From Psychrobacillus sp032154225 (GTDB taxonomy: Bacteria > Bacillota > Bacilli > Bacillales_A > Planococcaceae): a DNA stretch of 64,000 nucleotides. The stretch covers positions 45,017 through 109,016 of the forward strand of contig NZ_JALDYF010000012.1 of NCBI RefSeq assembly GCF_032154225.1. Direction: 5' to 3'. Position numbers and translations under genes: made by a program. Positions within the stretch are counted from its first letter, which is position 1. The number at the start of each line of letters is the position of its first letter. This document shows, piece by piece, positions 25,274 through 34,393 of this stretch. Under the pieces are notes generated by a model. That model saw only the letters and a list, made by a program, of their open reading frames with translations, was not told where the DNA came from and ran no database searches.

Positions 25274-26860
25274 TTAAAGGTCTATCGGCGTTGCATCATA
25301 AATATCTTCCAAGCCTTTCAGCTGTTCGATGCCTTTTTCCTCCACATGCTTATCAATAGAAAGCATCATAATTGCATCTCCACCTACCTCAGATCGACCA
25401 ACTTGCATCGCAGCAATATTAACGCCTTCCGTTGCAAGAAGTGTACCTACACGACCGATAGCTCCCGGCTGATCTTTATGACGAATAAACAGCAAATGCC
25501 CTGCTGGCACTACATCTACGATAAATTCATCAACACGCACAATACGTGGCCCTAGTCCATTTAATAATGTACCAGCTACTTTGCGTGTCTCTGTTGCAGT
25601 TTTCACTTCTACTGTGATTAAACTTGTAAATCCTTTAGATTTCGTCGTTTTATGCTCCGTCACCGCAATACCAATACGGTCCGCAAGAAACTTCGCATTT
25701 ACATCATTTACAGACTCGCCAAGCTTGCTTTGCAGAAGTCCTTTTACTGCATTACGCGTTAATGGTCGAACATCAACATTTGAAAGCTCCCCAGAATACG
25801 TAATATTAACTTCCTCTGCAACTCCGTCTGTCAAATCGCTTAAAAATGCACCTAGCATTGCTGTTAAGTTAAAGAATGGCTCAATTTTAGCCAACACATC
25901 TTTTGGAACAGATGGCAAATTAACCGGATTTTTTACAATGCCATCACGGAAATAACTTACGACATCATGCGAAACATCCACTGCAACAATTTCTTGTGCT
26001 TCTACTGTACTTGCACCTAAATGAGGCGTCGCAATTACTTGTGGTAGCGAAAGCAATTTATGGTCCAAGAATGGCTCTTCTTCAAATACATCTAACGCCG
26101 CTCCTGCTACTTTACCAGCAACGATTGCATCGTAAAGTGCCTCTTCATCAATAATTCCACCACGTGCACAGTTCACAATTTGTACGCCATCTTTCATTTT
26201 TGCAAATGCTTCTTTATTAATTAAATGACGAGTTTCCTTCAATAATGGCGTATGCACCGTGATGAAATCTGCGGCTGCAATTACTTCATCAATCGTACCG
26301 AATTTCACTCCAAGCTTATCGGCTTTTTCTGGAGTTAGAAATGGATCGTAGGCAATAACATTCATACGCTGCCCTTTTGCTCTTGTAGCAACTTCTATTC
26401 CAATTCTTCCTAGTCCAACAACACCTAGTGTTTTGTTTTTCACTTCTACCCCAATAAAAGATTTGCGATCCCATTTTTTATTTTTTAGTGCATGGAACGC
26501 TTGTGGAATATTGCGAGCAAGGGACATAAGCATTGCCATCGTATGCTCCGCAGCAGAGTTTGTGTTACCATCAGGAGCATTGACTACAATGATTCCTTGC
26601 TCTGTAGCCGCAGTTAAGTCAATATTATCTACCCCAACACCAGCACGTCCGATAATTTTTAAGTTTGTTCCCTTTTCAATCAACTCTCTCGTTACTTGCG
26701 TCTGACTACGCACTAATAATGCATCAAACTCACCAATTCGCTCTGCTAATTGTTCTGGTGTTAAATTTGTTTCAACTACGATATTAAATCCTTCCGCTTG
26801 TCGTAAAGGATAAATACCATCTTCGCTTAGTGGATCACTTATTAAAATATTATATGCCAT
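25274..26860 (-). CDS. serA: D-3-phosphoglycerate dehydrogenase, long form
   Basis: The 528 residues have the D-2-hydroxyacid dehydrogenase layout. The NAD motif VVGLGRIGIEVATRA is near residue 147, the catalytic Arg in NCARGGIIDE near 230, Glu in VFEEEP near 260, and His in ATPHLGAST near 283. They are followed by an intervening domain and a C-terminal ACT domain (from about 455; FIRHKDQPGAIGRVG). It makes 3-phosphohydroxypyruvate from 3-phosphoglycerate, the first step of serine synthesis. Its ATG overlaps the aminotransferase stop (TAATG), so the two genes are coupled and share the T-box leader. Confidence 0.95.
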   Translation of the reverse strand: MAYNILISDPLSEDGIYPLRQAEGFNIVVETNLTPEQLAERIGEFDALLVRSQTQVTRELIEKGTNLKIIGRAGVGVDNIDLTAATEQGIIVVNAPDGNTNSAAEHTMAMLMSLARNIPQAFHALKNKKWDRKSFIGVEVKNKTLGVVGLGRIGIEVATRAKGQRMNVIAYDPFLTPEKADKLGVKFGTIDEVIAAADFITVHTPLLKETRHLINKEAFAKMKDGVQIVNCARGGIIDEEALYDAIVAGKVAGAALDVFEEEPFLDHKLLSLPQVIATPHLGASTVEAQEIVAVDVSHDVVSYFRDGIVKNPVNLPSVPKDVLAKIEPFFNLTAMLGAFLSDLTDGVAEEVNITYSGELSNVDVRPLTRNAVKGLLQSKLGESVNDVNAKFLADRIGIAVTEHKTTKSKGFTSLITVEVKTATETRKVAGTLLNGLGPRIVRVDEFIVDVVPAGHLLFIRHKDQPGAIGRVGTLLATEGVNIAAMQVGRSEVGGDAIMMLSIDKHVEEKGIEQLKGLEDIYDATPIDL

Positions 26861-28020
26861 TAGTTGTTCTCTCCTTCATTTAAGTAAACTAACTGTGCAG
26901 CTGCTGTTGCTTTTCCAAGTTCAATATTTTTCCCGATTTTCATTAAAGTAATTTCGATTGCACTAATGACTTGCAAAACATCCGCAGGTGAACAATAACC
27001 CATATGACCAATTCGGAATATTTTCCCTGTTAAATGTTGTTGGCCACCAGCGATGGAAATAGTGAATTCTTGTTTCAACACTTTACGGAACTCTTCTGCA
27101 TCGAAATCTTCCGGCTGTACTGCAGTAACCGTTGGAGATGCATCTTCATCTGTTGTTAATAAAGGAATATTAATCGCCTTAAACGCAGCGCGAGTCATTT
27201 TCATAAGTAATGTATGTCTTTTATATACATTCTCCAAACCTTCTTCTTCCAATAAATTTAGCACTTGCTCTAGGCCAAATAGTAACGAAAGTGCAGGAGT
27301 AAATGGTGTAGTATCTTTCAATAAATTATCTCTGTACTTCTTCAAATGTAAGTAAAATCTTGGTTGTTCATTTTCTTCAATTACTTTCCAAGCCTTTTCA
27401 CTCGCTGCAACAAATGTTAATCCTGCTGGAAGCATGAACGCTTTTTGAGAACCCGTAACCATTACATCAATTCCCCACTCGTCCATTTTTGTTTCTACGC
27501 CACCTACGCAAGAAACACCATCTACCACAATTAGAGCTTCCGATACTTCACGAACTGCTTCCGCAAGTTTATCAATTGGATTTAATACCCCTGTAGAAGT
27601 CTCACAATATGTAGTGAATACAACTTTCACTTCTGGATGCTCTACTATATATGCCTGTACTTCTTTTGGATCTAACGCTTTGCCCCAATCCACACTTAGG
27701 ACATGTGTTCGAATATTATATGTCTCACAAATTTTTGTGAAACGATCTCCAAATGCTCCAGTTACAACAACAAGCACTTCATCCCCTGGCTTCACTACAT
27801 TCACTACAGCAGTTTCAAGTCCAGCTGTACCACTTCCTGCGATAATCGCTACTTCTTGCTCTGTACCAAAAACACGCTTCAATCCTGGACCGATATTTTT
27901 TAACATGTGAGAAGTTTCTTTCCCTCTATGACCGATCATCGTTTGACTCATTGCTCTTTGCACACTCGGCGGGATTGGACTAGGTCCTGGTATTCTTAAA
28001 ATGGTTTGATCTTGTAACAT
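26860..28020 (-). CDS. class V aminotransferase, probable phosphoserine aminotransferase role
   Basis: The 386-residue PLP enzyme belongs to the alanine-glyoxylate / serine-pyruvate aminotransferase group. It has RIPGPSPIPPSV at the N-terminus, AGSGTAGLETAV near 60, the PLP Asp in VVDGVSCVGGVE near 170, and the PLP Lys in TGSQKAFM near 195. Several Firmicutes and Clostridia pair this type with serA, where it is thought to replace SerC. The operon with serA and a Ser-type T-box support that role (inference). I place the start at 28020, nine bases after AGGAGG; an ATG at 28026 is too close to the site, and longer frames run into the leader. Confidence 0.86.
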   Translation of the reverse strand: MLQDQTILRIPGPSPIPPSVQRAMSQTMIGHRGKETSHMLKNIGPGLKRVFGTEQEVAIIAGSGTAGLETAVVNVVKPGDEVLVVVTGAFGDRFTKICETYNIRTHVLSVDWGKALDPKEVQAYIVEHPEVKVVFTTYCETSTGVLNPIDKLAEAVREVSEALIVVDGVSCVGGVETKMDEWGIDVMVTGSQKAFMLPAGLTFVAASEKAWKVIEENEQPRFYLHLKKYRDNLLKDTTPFTPALSLLFGLEQVLNLLEEEGLENVYKRHTLLMKMTRAAFKAINIPLLTTDEDASPTVTAVQPEDFDAEEFRKVLKQEFTISIAGGQQHLTGKIFRIGHMGYCSPADVLQVISAIEITLMKIGKNIELGKATAAAQLVYLNEGENN

Positions 28021-28037
28021 ATTCATTCTCCTCCTTA

Positions 28038-28325
28038 TTTTTAGAAACAAAAAAAGCCCTTCACTCCCTACATAAATGTAAGGGGCGAAGAGCTTATATA
28101 GACTCACGCGGTACCACCCAAATTTACTGCAAAACATCTGCAGCTTCTTAGTTACATGCTTAACGCGCATTATACGAATGAACCTACTATTAGTTCAGCT
28201 CATCAATTCAAGAGTGCTACTCCACATTAGAAATCACTGATTTTCACCAACCATCAGCTCTCTTTAGATTCCAAGATGTAAAGCCTATCTCCATCAAAAT
28301 TGTTTTCCTCGTTATTGAATTAAAC
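28038..28325 (-). promoter_or_regulatory. T-box leader, serine type
   Basis: The T-box sequence GGGTGGTACCGCG is at 28107-28119 (minus strand). Stem I shows the AGAGAGCTGATGGTTGGTG motif, and in the specifier region GTGGAGT-AGC-ACTC places the Ser codon AGC at 28216-28218. A terminator with arms AGCTCTTCGCCCCTTACAT and ATGTAGGGAGTGAAGGGCT and a T run closes it (about 28045-28093). Uncharged tRNA-Ser should stabilise the antiterminator and switch on the serine operon. Confidence 0.93.
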
Positions 28326-28327
28326 CT

Positions 28328-28356
28328 ATCATACTCAGTGTTAATTTAATTGTCAA
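28328..28356 (-). promoter_or_regulatory. promoter of the serine operon
   Basis: The minus strand has TTGACA (28351-28356), 17 bp, TATGAT (28328-28333), immediately upstream of the T-box leader. Confidence 0.82.
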
Positions 28357-28685
28357 CACGGTAAAATTCTTTGAAAACGCTATCATTTTATTCACCATAT
28401 TATAAACCCTTGAAATCACTCATTTTCTTATCGTGTGCAATTTTTTAAATATTTATTATTCGTTATTTTGTACTATAATTTGATGAAAACCATAAAAAAT
28501 ATACTATTCATTAACTTTTCTCGAACTTTAATGCAAAATGAAAATACAACGTTCGTCTTTATTGAAATATGTGAATTTTTTCACTAGAAATATATTGACT
28601 ATAATAGATAAAATTTGTACACTGTATAAAATCATTTGTTTATTTGAGAAGTACAAAACATATAATTACGTTAGGATATGATGAG

Positions 28686-30050
28686 ATGAAAGTATGTAAA
28701 TTTGGGGGAACTTCTGTAGCAAATGCAGAACAAATAAAAAAAGTAGCCGCAATAGTGAAGGCGGACCCTTCCAGAAAGTTCGTAGTAGTTTCTGCACCAG
28801 GTAAACGTTTCGATACAGATAAGAAAGTAACCGATTTATTGATTGAGTTAGCTAATGCAGTTTTGCAAAAAGAAAACTGCACAGAGAAGCTGAATAATGT
28901 CGTAGATCGGTATAAAGAAATTGCGATTGCACTTGATCTAGAGTTAACGATTTGTAAAGTGATTGAAGAAGATCTTCGCAAACGAATCGCAGATCAACCG
29001 TCTAATTCGGATTTGTTTATGGACAGCATAAAGGCAAGTGGCGAAGACAACAACGCTAAATTGATTTCTGCTTATTTCACAAGTATTGGGCTTCCTGCAG
29101 TATATGTAGATCCGAAAACTTTTGGTCTTGTCGTAAATGATTTTCCTGAACGTGCAATTGCTTTACCAGAAACTTACGATAATTTAAGTAGCTTAGCAAA
29201 CATAAATGAGATCGTTGTATTCCCTGGATTTTTCGGATTTACAAAAGAAGGTATATTGCGTACTTTCGATCGTGGTGGCTCTGATATTACTGGTTCTATT
29301 TTAGCTGCTGCTATAAAAGCGGATTTATACGAAAACTTCACAGATGTGGATTCCGTTTTCAGCGCTAATCCGAAAGTCGTAAACTGCCCAGTTGAAATTG
29401 AAGAAATTACATATCGGGAAATGCGCGAACTTTCATACGCTGGTTTTTCAGTTTTTCACGACGAAGCATTGATGCCCGTATACAAATTAGGTATTCCTGT
29501 ATGCATTAAAAATACAAATAATCCTTCTGCACCCGGAACTCGTATTGTTGCAGAGCGAAAAATTAATCGTCGCCCTGTTACTGGCATCTCAGCAGATAGT
29601 GGTTTCTCGATTTTATTTGTCAGTAAATATTTGATGAATCGTGAAATTGGATTCGGACGTAAGCTTCTGCAAATTTTAGAAGAGGAGCATATTTCTTATG
29701 AGCATACTCCTTCAGGTCTTGATGATATTTCTGTTATTATGCGCAGCCATCAACTTACTCCTGAAAAGGAGGAGCGAATTATGCACCGCGTGAAGGAAGA
29801 ACTGCACGCAGAAGATGTCCATTTCCGTCATGAATTTTCGATGATTGTCATTGTTGGAGAAGGCATGAACAATAGCACTGGTCTTGCCGCACGAGCTGCA
29901 ACCGCAATTTCAAGAACAGGAGCAAATATTGAAATGATTAACCAAGGCTCTTCCGAAGTCAGCCTAGCCTTTGGTGTACATGAAAGTAATGAAAATAAAA
30001 TACTAAGAGAGCTATACAGCGAATTTTTCGCACCTGTAGCAGTGAGATGA
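28686..30050 (+). CDS. aspartokinase III type
   Basis: The 454-residue length equals that of the lysine/threonine-type aspartokinase (YclM/ThrD) of Bacillus. The kinase domain begins KFGGTSVANAEQ, with VFPGFFGFTKEG and the nucleotide motif FDRGGSDITGSILA near 210. Two C-terminal ACT domains (from about 300) include a region that ends GANIEMINQGSSEVSLAFGV. It phosphorylates aspartate, the entry to lysine, threonine and methionine synthesis. I start it at 28686, after TTAGGA; the frame could extend 14 codons upstream without a site. The 330 bp before it are AT-rich with TTGACT/TACACT as a possible promoter and no riboswitch. Confidence 0.92.
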   Translation: MKVCKFGGTSVANAEQIKKVAAIVKADPSRKFVVVSAPGKRFDTDKKVTDLLIELANAVLQKENCTEKLNNVVDRYKEIAIALDLELTICKVIEEDLRKRIADQPSNSDLFMDSIKASGEDNNAKLISAYFTSIGLPAVYVDPKTFGLVVNDFPERAIALPETYDNLSSLANINEIVVFPGFFGFTKEGILRTFDRGGSDITGSILAAAIKADLYENFTDVDSVFSANPKVVNCPVEIEEITYREMRELSYAGFSVFHDEALMPVYKLGIPVCIKNTNNPSAPGTRIVAERKINRRPVTGISADSGFSILFVSKYLMNREIGFGRKLLQILEEEHISYEHTPSGLDDISVIMRSHQLTPEKEERIMHRVKEELHAEDVHFRHEFSMIVIVGEGMNNSTGLAARAATAISRTGANIEMINQGSSEVSLAFGVHESNENKILRELYSEFFAPVAVR

Positions 30051-30051
30051 T

Positions 30052-30086
30052 AAAAGGAAGTGACTAAATATTCGTCACTTCCTTTT
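30052..30086. terminator. bidirectional terminator
   Basis: AAAAGGAAGTGAC and GTCACTTCCTTTT pair perfectly (13 bp). It lies between the converging aspartokinase and NUDIX-GNAT genes and includes the stop codon of the latter. Confidence 0.9.
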
Positions 30087-31062
30087 ATAATGCACTATAA
30101 TGATTCAAATTCTCTTGCTTTACAAACTTACCGATCGTCATTCGATTATTAATCTTCATCACATCACCTGTTTTTACATAGCCCATTTTCTCATACAAAT
30201 AGCAATTTCGTTCCTCTTCCATAATCGTATTCAGCTCCCAGCTAGTAGCTTGCGGATACATGCTTTCTAAACGGCTCATCACTTCCTGTGTAATTCCTTT
30301 ATTCTGAAACTGCTCTAAAATATTGATTATATGAAATCGCATGACACCTGATGATTTTTGAAATACATCTACCCCACCCGCCAGCTTTCCATCATAGTAT
30401 ATTTTATAATAATTTCCTGTCTCGAAACGCTCATTAAATCGTTCAAATGACTGTATGACAGGACTAGTTTGATGATCTTCATATTTTTCATACAAAGGAA
30501 TAAACACTTCCTTTTGCATATTAAACAATTCTTCCAAATCCCCAACAGTCGCCTTCTTCATAGAAATCGCAGAATCCATCATTTCAAACAAACTATCTAA
30601 ATAGGAAAACGGGATAAACTCCCCACCACTAACCATATTTCGAAGCTCCTCAGCCGTAACCCACTTCGCATCAGCAACTTCTTCTTCTTGCAAAATTACA
30701 TCTTCTATAGAAACATTTTGCCTTACAAGCCAAATATCATCAAAGCCTCTTGAAAACTTGATCGTAAATAAAAACTCTGCTTGCTCCATGTTCAAATCAA
30801 TGCCAAGTTCCTCTTTCACTTCTCTAATCGCTGCCATTTCACTTGTATCGCCAGCTATTGCAGAGCCTGCTGCAGAACAATCCCACATATTCGGCCACCC
30901 TTTTTTCCGGGACTGCCTTTTTTGTATTAAATATTCCCCTTTTTCATTCACAATCCAAACATGAACTACTTGATGGAAATCCCCAGCTTGCATTTCCTCA
31001 CCACGCACATGCGTTCTTCCAGTCTTTTCTCTAAAAGCGTCATAAATATCCCAAATTTCCAT
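30085..31062 (-). CDS. NUDIX hydrolase fused to a GNAT domain
   Basis: The protein has about 325 residues. Residues 1-170 form an IPP-isomerase-like NUDIX domain (YfcD type) with the Nudix box in GDTSEMAAIREVKEELG, and HVWIVNEKGEYLIQKR before it. Residues 175-325 look like a GNAT domain (MKKATVGDLEELF; RFHIINILEQFQNKGI; CYLYEKMGYVKTG). Substrates are unknown. A NUDIX-acetyltransferase fusion could hydrolyse a nucleotide-linked compound and acetylate an amine, but that is guesswork. I start at 31062, after GGGGTG. A folded region 165-305 bp upstream may belong to its leader. Confidence 0.82.
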   Translation of the reverse strand: MEIWDIYDAFREKTGRTHVRGEEMQAGDFHQVVHVWIVNEKGEYLIQKRQSRKKGWPNMWDCSAAGSAIAGDTSEMAAIREVKEELGIDLNMEQAEFLFTIKFSRGFDDIWLVRQNVSIEDVILQEEEVADAKWVTAEELRNMVSGGEFIPFSYLDSLFEMMDSAISMKKATVGDLEELFNMQKEVFIPLYEKYEDHQTSPVIQSFERFNERFETGNYYKIYYDGKLAGGVDVFQKSSGVMRFHIINILEQFQNKGITQEVMSRLESMYPQATSWELNTIMEEERNCYLYEKMGYVKTGDVMKINNRMTIGKFVKQENLNHYSAL

Positions 31063-31226
31063 CTGCTCACCCCATTGCTTCATTTTAGCATGCCATTTAT
31101 TACTTTTCCCATTAATAATTTGACATTTGACTGGAAACATGAGATGATACTGATTGTTAACATTTTGGTATTACATAAATTTAGAAATTTGGCATTCTGC
31201 TTTATGTTTTTGATAATACTTATTCA

Positions 31227-31367
31227 CACTGGAGCGACTTTGGGGTCGCAAGGACGTAAAAGAAGGTAGGGTTTACGTTGCTTAGGTTAGAAGGCACCAG
31301 TGGAACAATTTACCGCGGCATTGAAAGAGGAACCTTTCATGGAAATTATTCCCCGATTCTTTCGGGA
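31227..31367. ncRNA. candidate structured RNA upstream of the NUDIX-GNAT gene
   Basis: Five stems nest without conflict. CACTGG (31227)/CCAGTG (31297) encloses GCGAC/GTCGC (31234/31245) and ACGTAAA/TTTACGT (31254/31272). Then come TGAAAG/CTTTCA (about 31323-31340) and CCCGA/TCGGG (about 31353-31367). The GC content is higher than its surroundings and there is no open frame. It lies in the minus-strand leader side of the NUDIX-GNAT gene, so it may be a regulatory leader or a separate small RNA. It fits no class I know. Confidence 0.4.
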
Positions 31368-31400
31368 TGAAATTTAAAATTCAAAAGTTATGTTTTACCT

Positions 31401-31443
31401 ATAAAAAAAATCAAGGGATGTTCTCATTATGAGAGCATCCCTT
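31401..31443 (-). terminator. terminator after the MFS gene
   Basis: CAAGGGATGTTCTCA pairs with TGAGAGCATCCCTTG, with an A run on the plus strand (T tract on minus). Confidence 0.88.
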
Positions 31444-31453
31444 GTCCAATTTA

Positions 31454-32725
31454 TTAGACCATTTCCTTTTGCCTTTTATAAAACTCTTTAAACGTTAGTA
31501 AATAGATGAATCCACTCAATGCAGCTAAAGCAGCCAGAATCACAAATGTCCAACTAAAGCCAATCCACGCTGCTAACGGAAATACTAGTGGTGCAATTGT
31601 GCGCCCTATTGTGTAGCGTAAGCTTGCTGCAGCAAAATACTGTCCACGCATATCCTCGGGAGCTAATTTTGATACAAAACTTTCTTGCAATCCAACAGTC
31701 ATAAGCTCTCCTAGAGTAAACACAGCCATCGCTATTAAGAACACCCAAAAATTCTGCGTAAGTGGGAAAATAAGCATCGCCACTGCATACAACATCGACG
31801 AATAGAAAAACACCCATTTTTCTTGATACTTCATCATCCATCTCGTTACAAAAACAGTAAAAATCACAACTAGTAATCCATTCTCTGACAATAAAATACC
31901 AAATGAACCTGCTCCAGTTACCGACCATTCCCTATTAAATAACGTACCCAAAACCTGCACATCAATAACTTCCTTCATATATACAGGTATTAACATATCC
32001 AACTGCATATACGTTTGACCAAGTAAAATTCCAGCAATGATGAAAAGAAAAAATACTTTGTCTTTTACAATCAATCCATAGGTTTTCACTTGATTCACTA
32101 CTACCTTTTTCCAATCATTTCCGTCACTAGCTAGCTTCAATCGAGTTTCTTCTGACAATGTTTCTTCTGTCAGGAATCGTAAAGCTAATCCAAGTATACA
32201 AAAAACAATTCCCGATACTAAAAGTAATGGAAAACGATAACTAAAGAATAAAATCGCTCCTATAATTGGACCAACAACTACCGTAATATTAACCGATGTA
32301 TAAAATATAGAAAAAACAGTACTTCTTTGATGCTCTGGCACTACATCTGCTACAACAGCCTGGCTCGCTGGATGATAAAATGACCCACACATCCCTGCAA
32401 TCGTAAACGCCACAAAACTAAGCATAGGCGAATCCAACCAAGGTGAGTTAGCAAATGCAAATAAAATAAACGAAAATCCCTGCGCAGTCGCAGAAAAAAA
32501 CAACATCGTCCTTCTACCAAATCGATCCGCACAATACCCTCCGATTAAATTCGCAGCTACTGAAAAAACTTGAGAAACAACAAGTAAAATCCCTGCCATA
32601 CTCGTTCCAAATTCCTCTGCAAAGTATATTGCTAGGAACGGAAATACCATCCAAAAACTAAAATTACTAAAAAACTCTCCAAACAGCCTTACTTTTAAAC
32701 TTCTGTCCCAATCTTTAATTCTCAT
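31454..32725 (-). CDS. MFS transporter (drug efflux type)
   Basis: The 423-residue protein has twelve predicted membrane segments. The MFS signature between helices 2 and 3 is GGYCADRFGRRTML near residue 62, with a second copy of the fold after residue 215. The N-terminal half keeps the antiporter-like GPIIGAILFF in helix 5. It is probably a proton-driven exporter of the MDR (YttB/YfhI-like) type. The substrate is unknown. It is a single gene with its own terminator. Confidence 0.85.
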   Translation of the reverse strand: MRIKDWDRSLKVRLFGEFFSNFSFWMVFPFLAIYFAEEFGTSMAGILLVVSQVFSVAANLIGGYCADRFGRRTMLFFSATAQGFSFILFAFANSPWLDSPMLSFVAFTIAGMCGSFYHPASQAVVADVVPEHQRSTVFSIFYTSVNITVVVGPIIGAILFFSYRFPLLLVSGIVFCILGLALRFLTEETLSEETRLKLASDGNDWKKVVVNQVKTYGLIVKDKVFFLFIIAGILLGQTYMQLDMLIPVYMKEVIDVQVLGTLFNREWSVTGAGSFGILLSENGLLVVIFTVFVTRWMMKYQEKWVFFYSSMLYAVAMLIFPLTQNFWVFLIAMAVFTLGELMTVGLQESFVSKLAPEDMRGQYFAAASLRYTIGRTIAPLVFPLAAWIGFSWTFVILAALAALSGFIYLLTFKEFYKRQKEMV

Positions 32726-32822
32726 AAACTATTCCTCACATCCATTGATTCAATAATCCTATCATATTATTTCGGTAAGCGAAACAGAAAGTTCAAATAA
32801 AACAGAATTGTTGACTACAGGC

Positions 32823-33002
32823 GAAAGCTATAAACTGATCGTCGAAAGCCACAAACTCTTCTCCGAAATAAAAATTTCAAATGGAAAACTTATAAGTAGT
32901 AGTTCAATATACCTGTTTTACAAATAAAATGATTCAATCACCACATAAACTCTCTTAAAGCACAAAAAAACTCCATGAGCGCCACATAAACTCCTCTAAA
33001 CC
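32823..33002. repeat. degenerate 21-bp-period repeats in a 330-bp spacer
   Basis: Two 21-bp units start at 32823 (GAAAGCTATAAACTGATC) and 32844 (GAAAGCCACAAACTCTTC). Related units follow at 32941 (CCACATAAACTCTCTTAAAG), 32962 and 32982 (CCACATAAACTCCTCTAAAC). No gene or promoter is clear elsewhere in 32726-33053. Confidence 0.6.
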
Positions 33003-33053
33003 ACACATATAACAAAAAAACACTGACAACAATTCAGCGTTTCCCTGCTTTAT

Positions 33054-33518
33054 TTAAAGGCTTTTTGTAAATAGTAAAACATTCCCCATGCAGCAACTAC
33101 CTTGAGGATTATTTACCTCACACCCACATCTGTTAGCCTTTACATTTTCTTTAATGTGTTCTAATGGTTTAGGAAAAAGTTTTTGTTCTTCATATTCTCG
33201 AATTTTCTCTCTTGTCCATCCAAAACAATAGCAAATTGGGACTGTGGAAGAATCATCTTTTTGATATACAGATACCTTTACATCCGAAGTAAGGTAAAAT
33301 TTTTCCTCCGTATCAAAATAGACAACATCACAATCTTTCGTCGAACAAAAGTAATGAGTCAAATTTGTATTCGAAGAATCTAAGACTGATGGTTTTAGCA
33401 TTGATTTCAATGTGGTAATTCCTGTCTTTTTCCCTTTATTATTACAAGAAGGGCATAAACCATAACCATTACTTTCAACTATTTGTTCTTTTGACGCACA
33501 ACAATCAGTCACTTCCAT
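33054..33518 (-). CDS. CopZ-like zinc/iron-sulfur protein
   Basis: The protein has about 154 residues. An N-terminal zinc-ribbon-like domain has CPSCNNKGKK near residue 21 and FCSTKDCDVVYF near 58. A C-terminal Cys-rich region (ICYCFGWT near 95; RCGCEVNNPQGSCCMGN near 130) matches the BFD-like [2Fe-2S] fold of the N-terminal part of archaeal CopZ. The classical HMA copper-binding domain is absent. CopZ-type proteins deliver copper and can reduce it, but no copper gene lies nearby, so the role is uncertain. GTG codons at 33527 and 33512 are alternative starts; the ribosome binding site GAGGGG is best spaced for 33512. Confidence 0.7.
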   Translation of the reverse strand: MEVTDCCASKEQIVESNGYGLCPSCNNKGKKTGITTLKSMLKPSVLDSSNTNLTHYFCSTKDCDVVYFDTEEKFYLTSDVKVSVYQKDDSSTVPICYCFGWTREKIREYEEQKLFPKPLEHIKENVKANRCGCEVNNPQGSCCMGNVLLFTKSL

Positions 33519-33575
33519 TCCCCTCACTTTAGTTTTCTATTATTAATAATAAAATCTATTCTCAAACTAACCCCA

Positions 33576-33875
33576 TTAGTTTAAAGAAGAATTGAATACT
33601 AACGGTAAGATCATTAGTACTATAGAAACTAAAACTAGTGCCAATGAAACTGTCTTAGGAAGTTTTTCTTTACCCTTTCCTTTATACCAGCCAGTGAATT
33701 GCCACTTGTTCCTATACAGAACAAAGAGTAGCAACAAAATAGCAATTGCACCTAGCCATGAGTAAGTTTCATTTACTTCTAAACGTGTATATGTGTTTCC
33801 TATAATCGTCCAACCCAAAGCACTAAAAAACGCAAGTATTATAATTATTCGTAATAGTTCTAATAACGTTTTCAA
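33576..33875 (-). CDS. membrane protein, unknown function
   Basis: The frame encodes 99 residues with three membrane segments (about 6-25, 40-56 and 75-93). A basic loop (KGKGKEKLPK) lies between the second and third. I recognise no family. It lies between the CopZ-like gene and another small membrane protein gene, each with its own spacing, so a loose minus-strand cluster is possible. Confidence 0.6.
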   Translation of the reverse strand: MKTLLELLRIIIILAFFSALGWTIIGNTYTRLEVNETYSWLGAIAILLLLFVLYRNKWQFTGWYKGKGKEKLPKTVSLALVLVSIVLMILPLVFNSSLN

Positions 33876-33941
33876 TTTTATTCCACTCTCTTAAAGGAAA
33901 TTTTCCAATGCCAGTTATTCAAATATTAAATGCCGCATTAG

Positions 33942-34229
33942 TCAATCAAAAACAAAAAACAATTGCTCCAGTAATCCAATAAACAGGATTGATAATATAA
34001 TAGTTGGTATTGTCATTAATATCCTATTTCGCAACCTAATATTATCGAATCGTTTATAAATCTTATTTACTAATAGGTAAACGATTAGTAAGATAGCTAA
34101 ACCCATACATATCGCTATTAAATCAACCGCAGTAAATGGTTTACTTATGTATCTATCAAGCGGAATATTGATCAAAAATAGCGCTGAAAATAAAATAAAT
34201 TGATAAGTACAAAATCTAACATAATTCAA
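33942..34229 (-). CDS. membrane protein, unknown function
   Basis: The frame encodes 95 residues with three hydrophobic segments (about 5-24, 34-54 and 70-93). A basic patch (NKIYKRFDNIRLRNR) lies between the last two. No family is recognised. A GGGGGAA site precedes the start. It resembles the neighbouring 99-residue protein in layout but not in sequence. Confidence 0.6.
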   Translation of the reverse strand: MNYVRFCTYQFILFSALFLINIPLDRYISKPFTAVDLIAICMGLAILLIVYLLVNKIYKRFDNIRLRNRILMTIPTIILSILFIGLLEQLFFVFD

Positions 34230-34341
34230 AGGTAATTCCCCCTTTTCGACGGCTTAAAATACTAATCAGAATTTTAAGGCTGCATTTTCAGATGATTATA
34301 CCATACTAACAACTATCTCCCTTTTGCCGCTTGAACGTTTT

Positions 34342-34389
34342 GGTACAACCACAAAAAAAGCAATGCTAAAAGCAATGCTTTTTGTACCA
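34342..34389 (-). terminator. terminator after hemAT
   Basis: GGTACA and TGTACC close a stem that contains AAAAAGCAATGCT and AGCAATGCTTTTT. The T tract lies on the minus strand. Confidence 0.7.
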
Positions 34390-34393
34390 CCCA

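Noticed and set aside
25581..25955. 124-aa frame antisense to serA
   Set aside because: Shadow of the real serA gene; no ribosome binding site.
28026..28170. Long N-terminal extension of the class V aminotransferase
   Set aside because: It runs through the T-box terminator; family starts at RIPGPSP and the ribosome binding site fits 28020.
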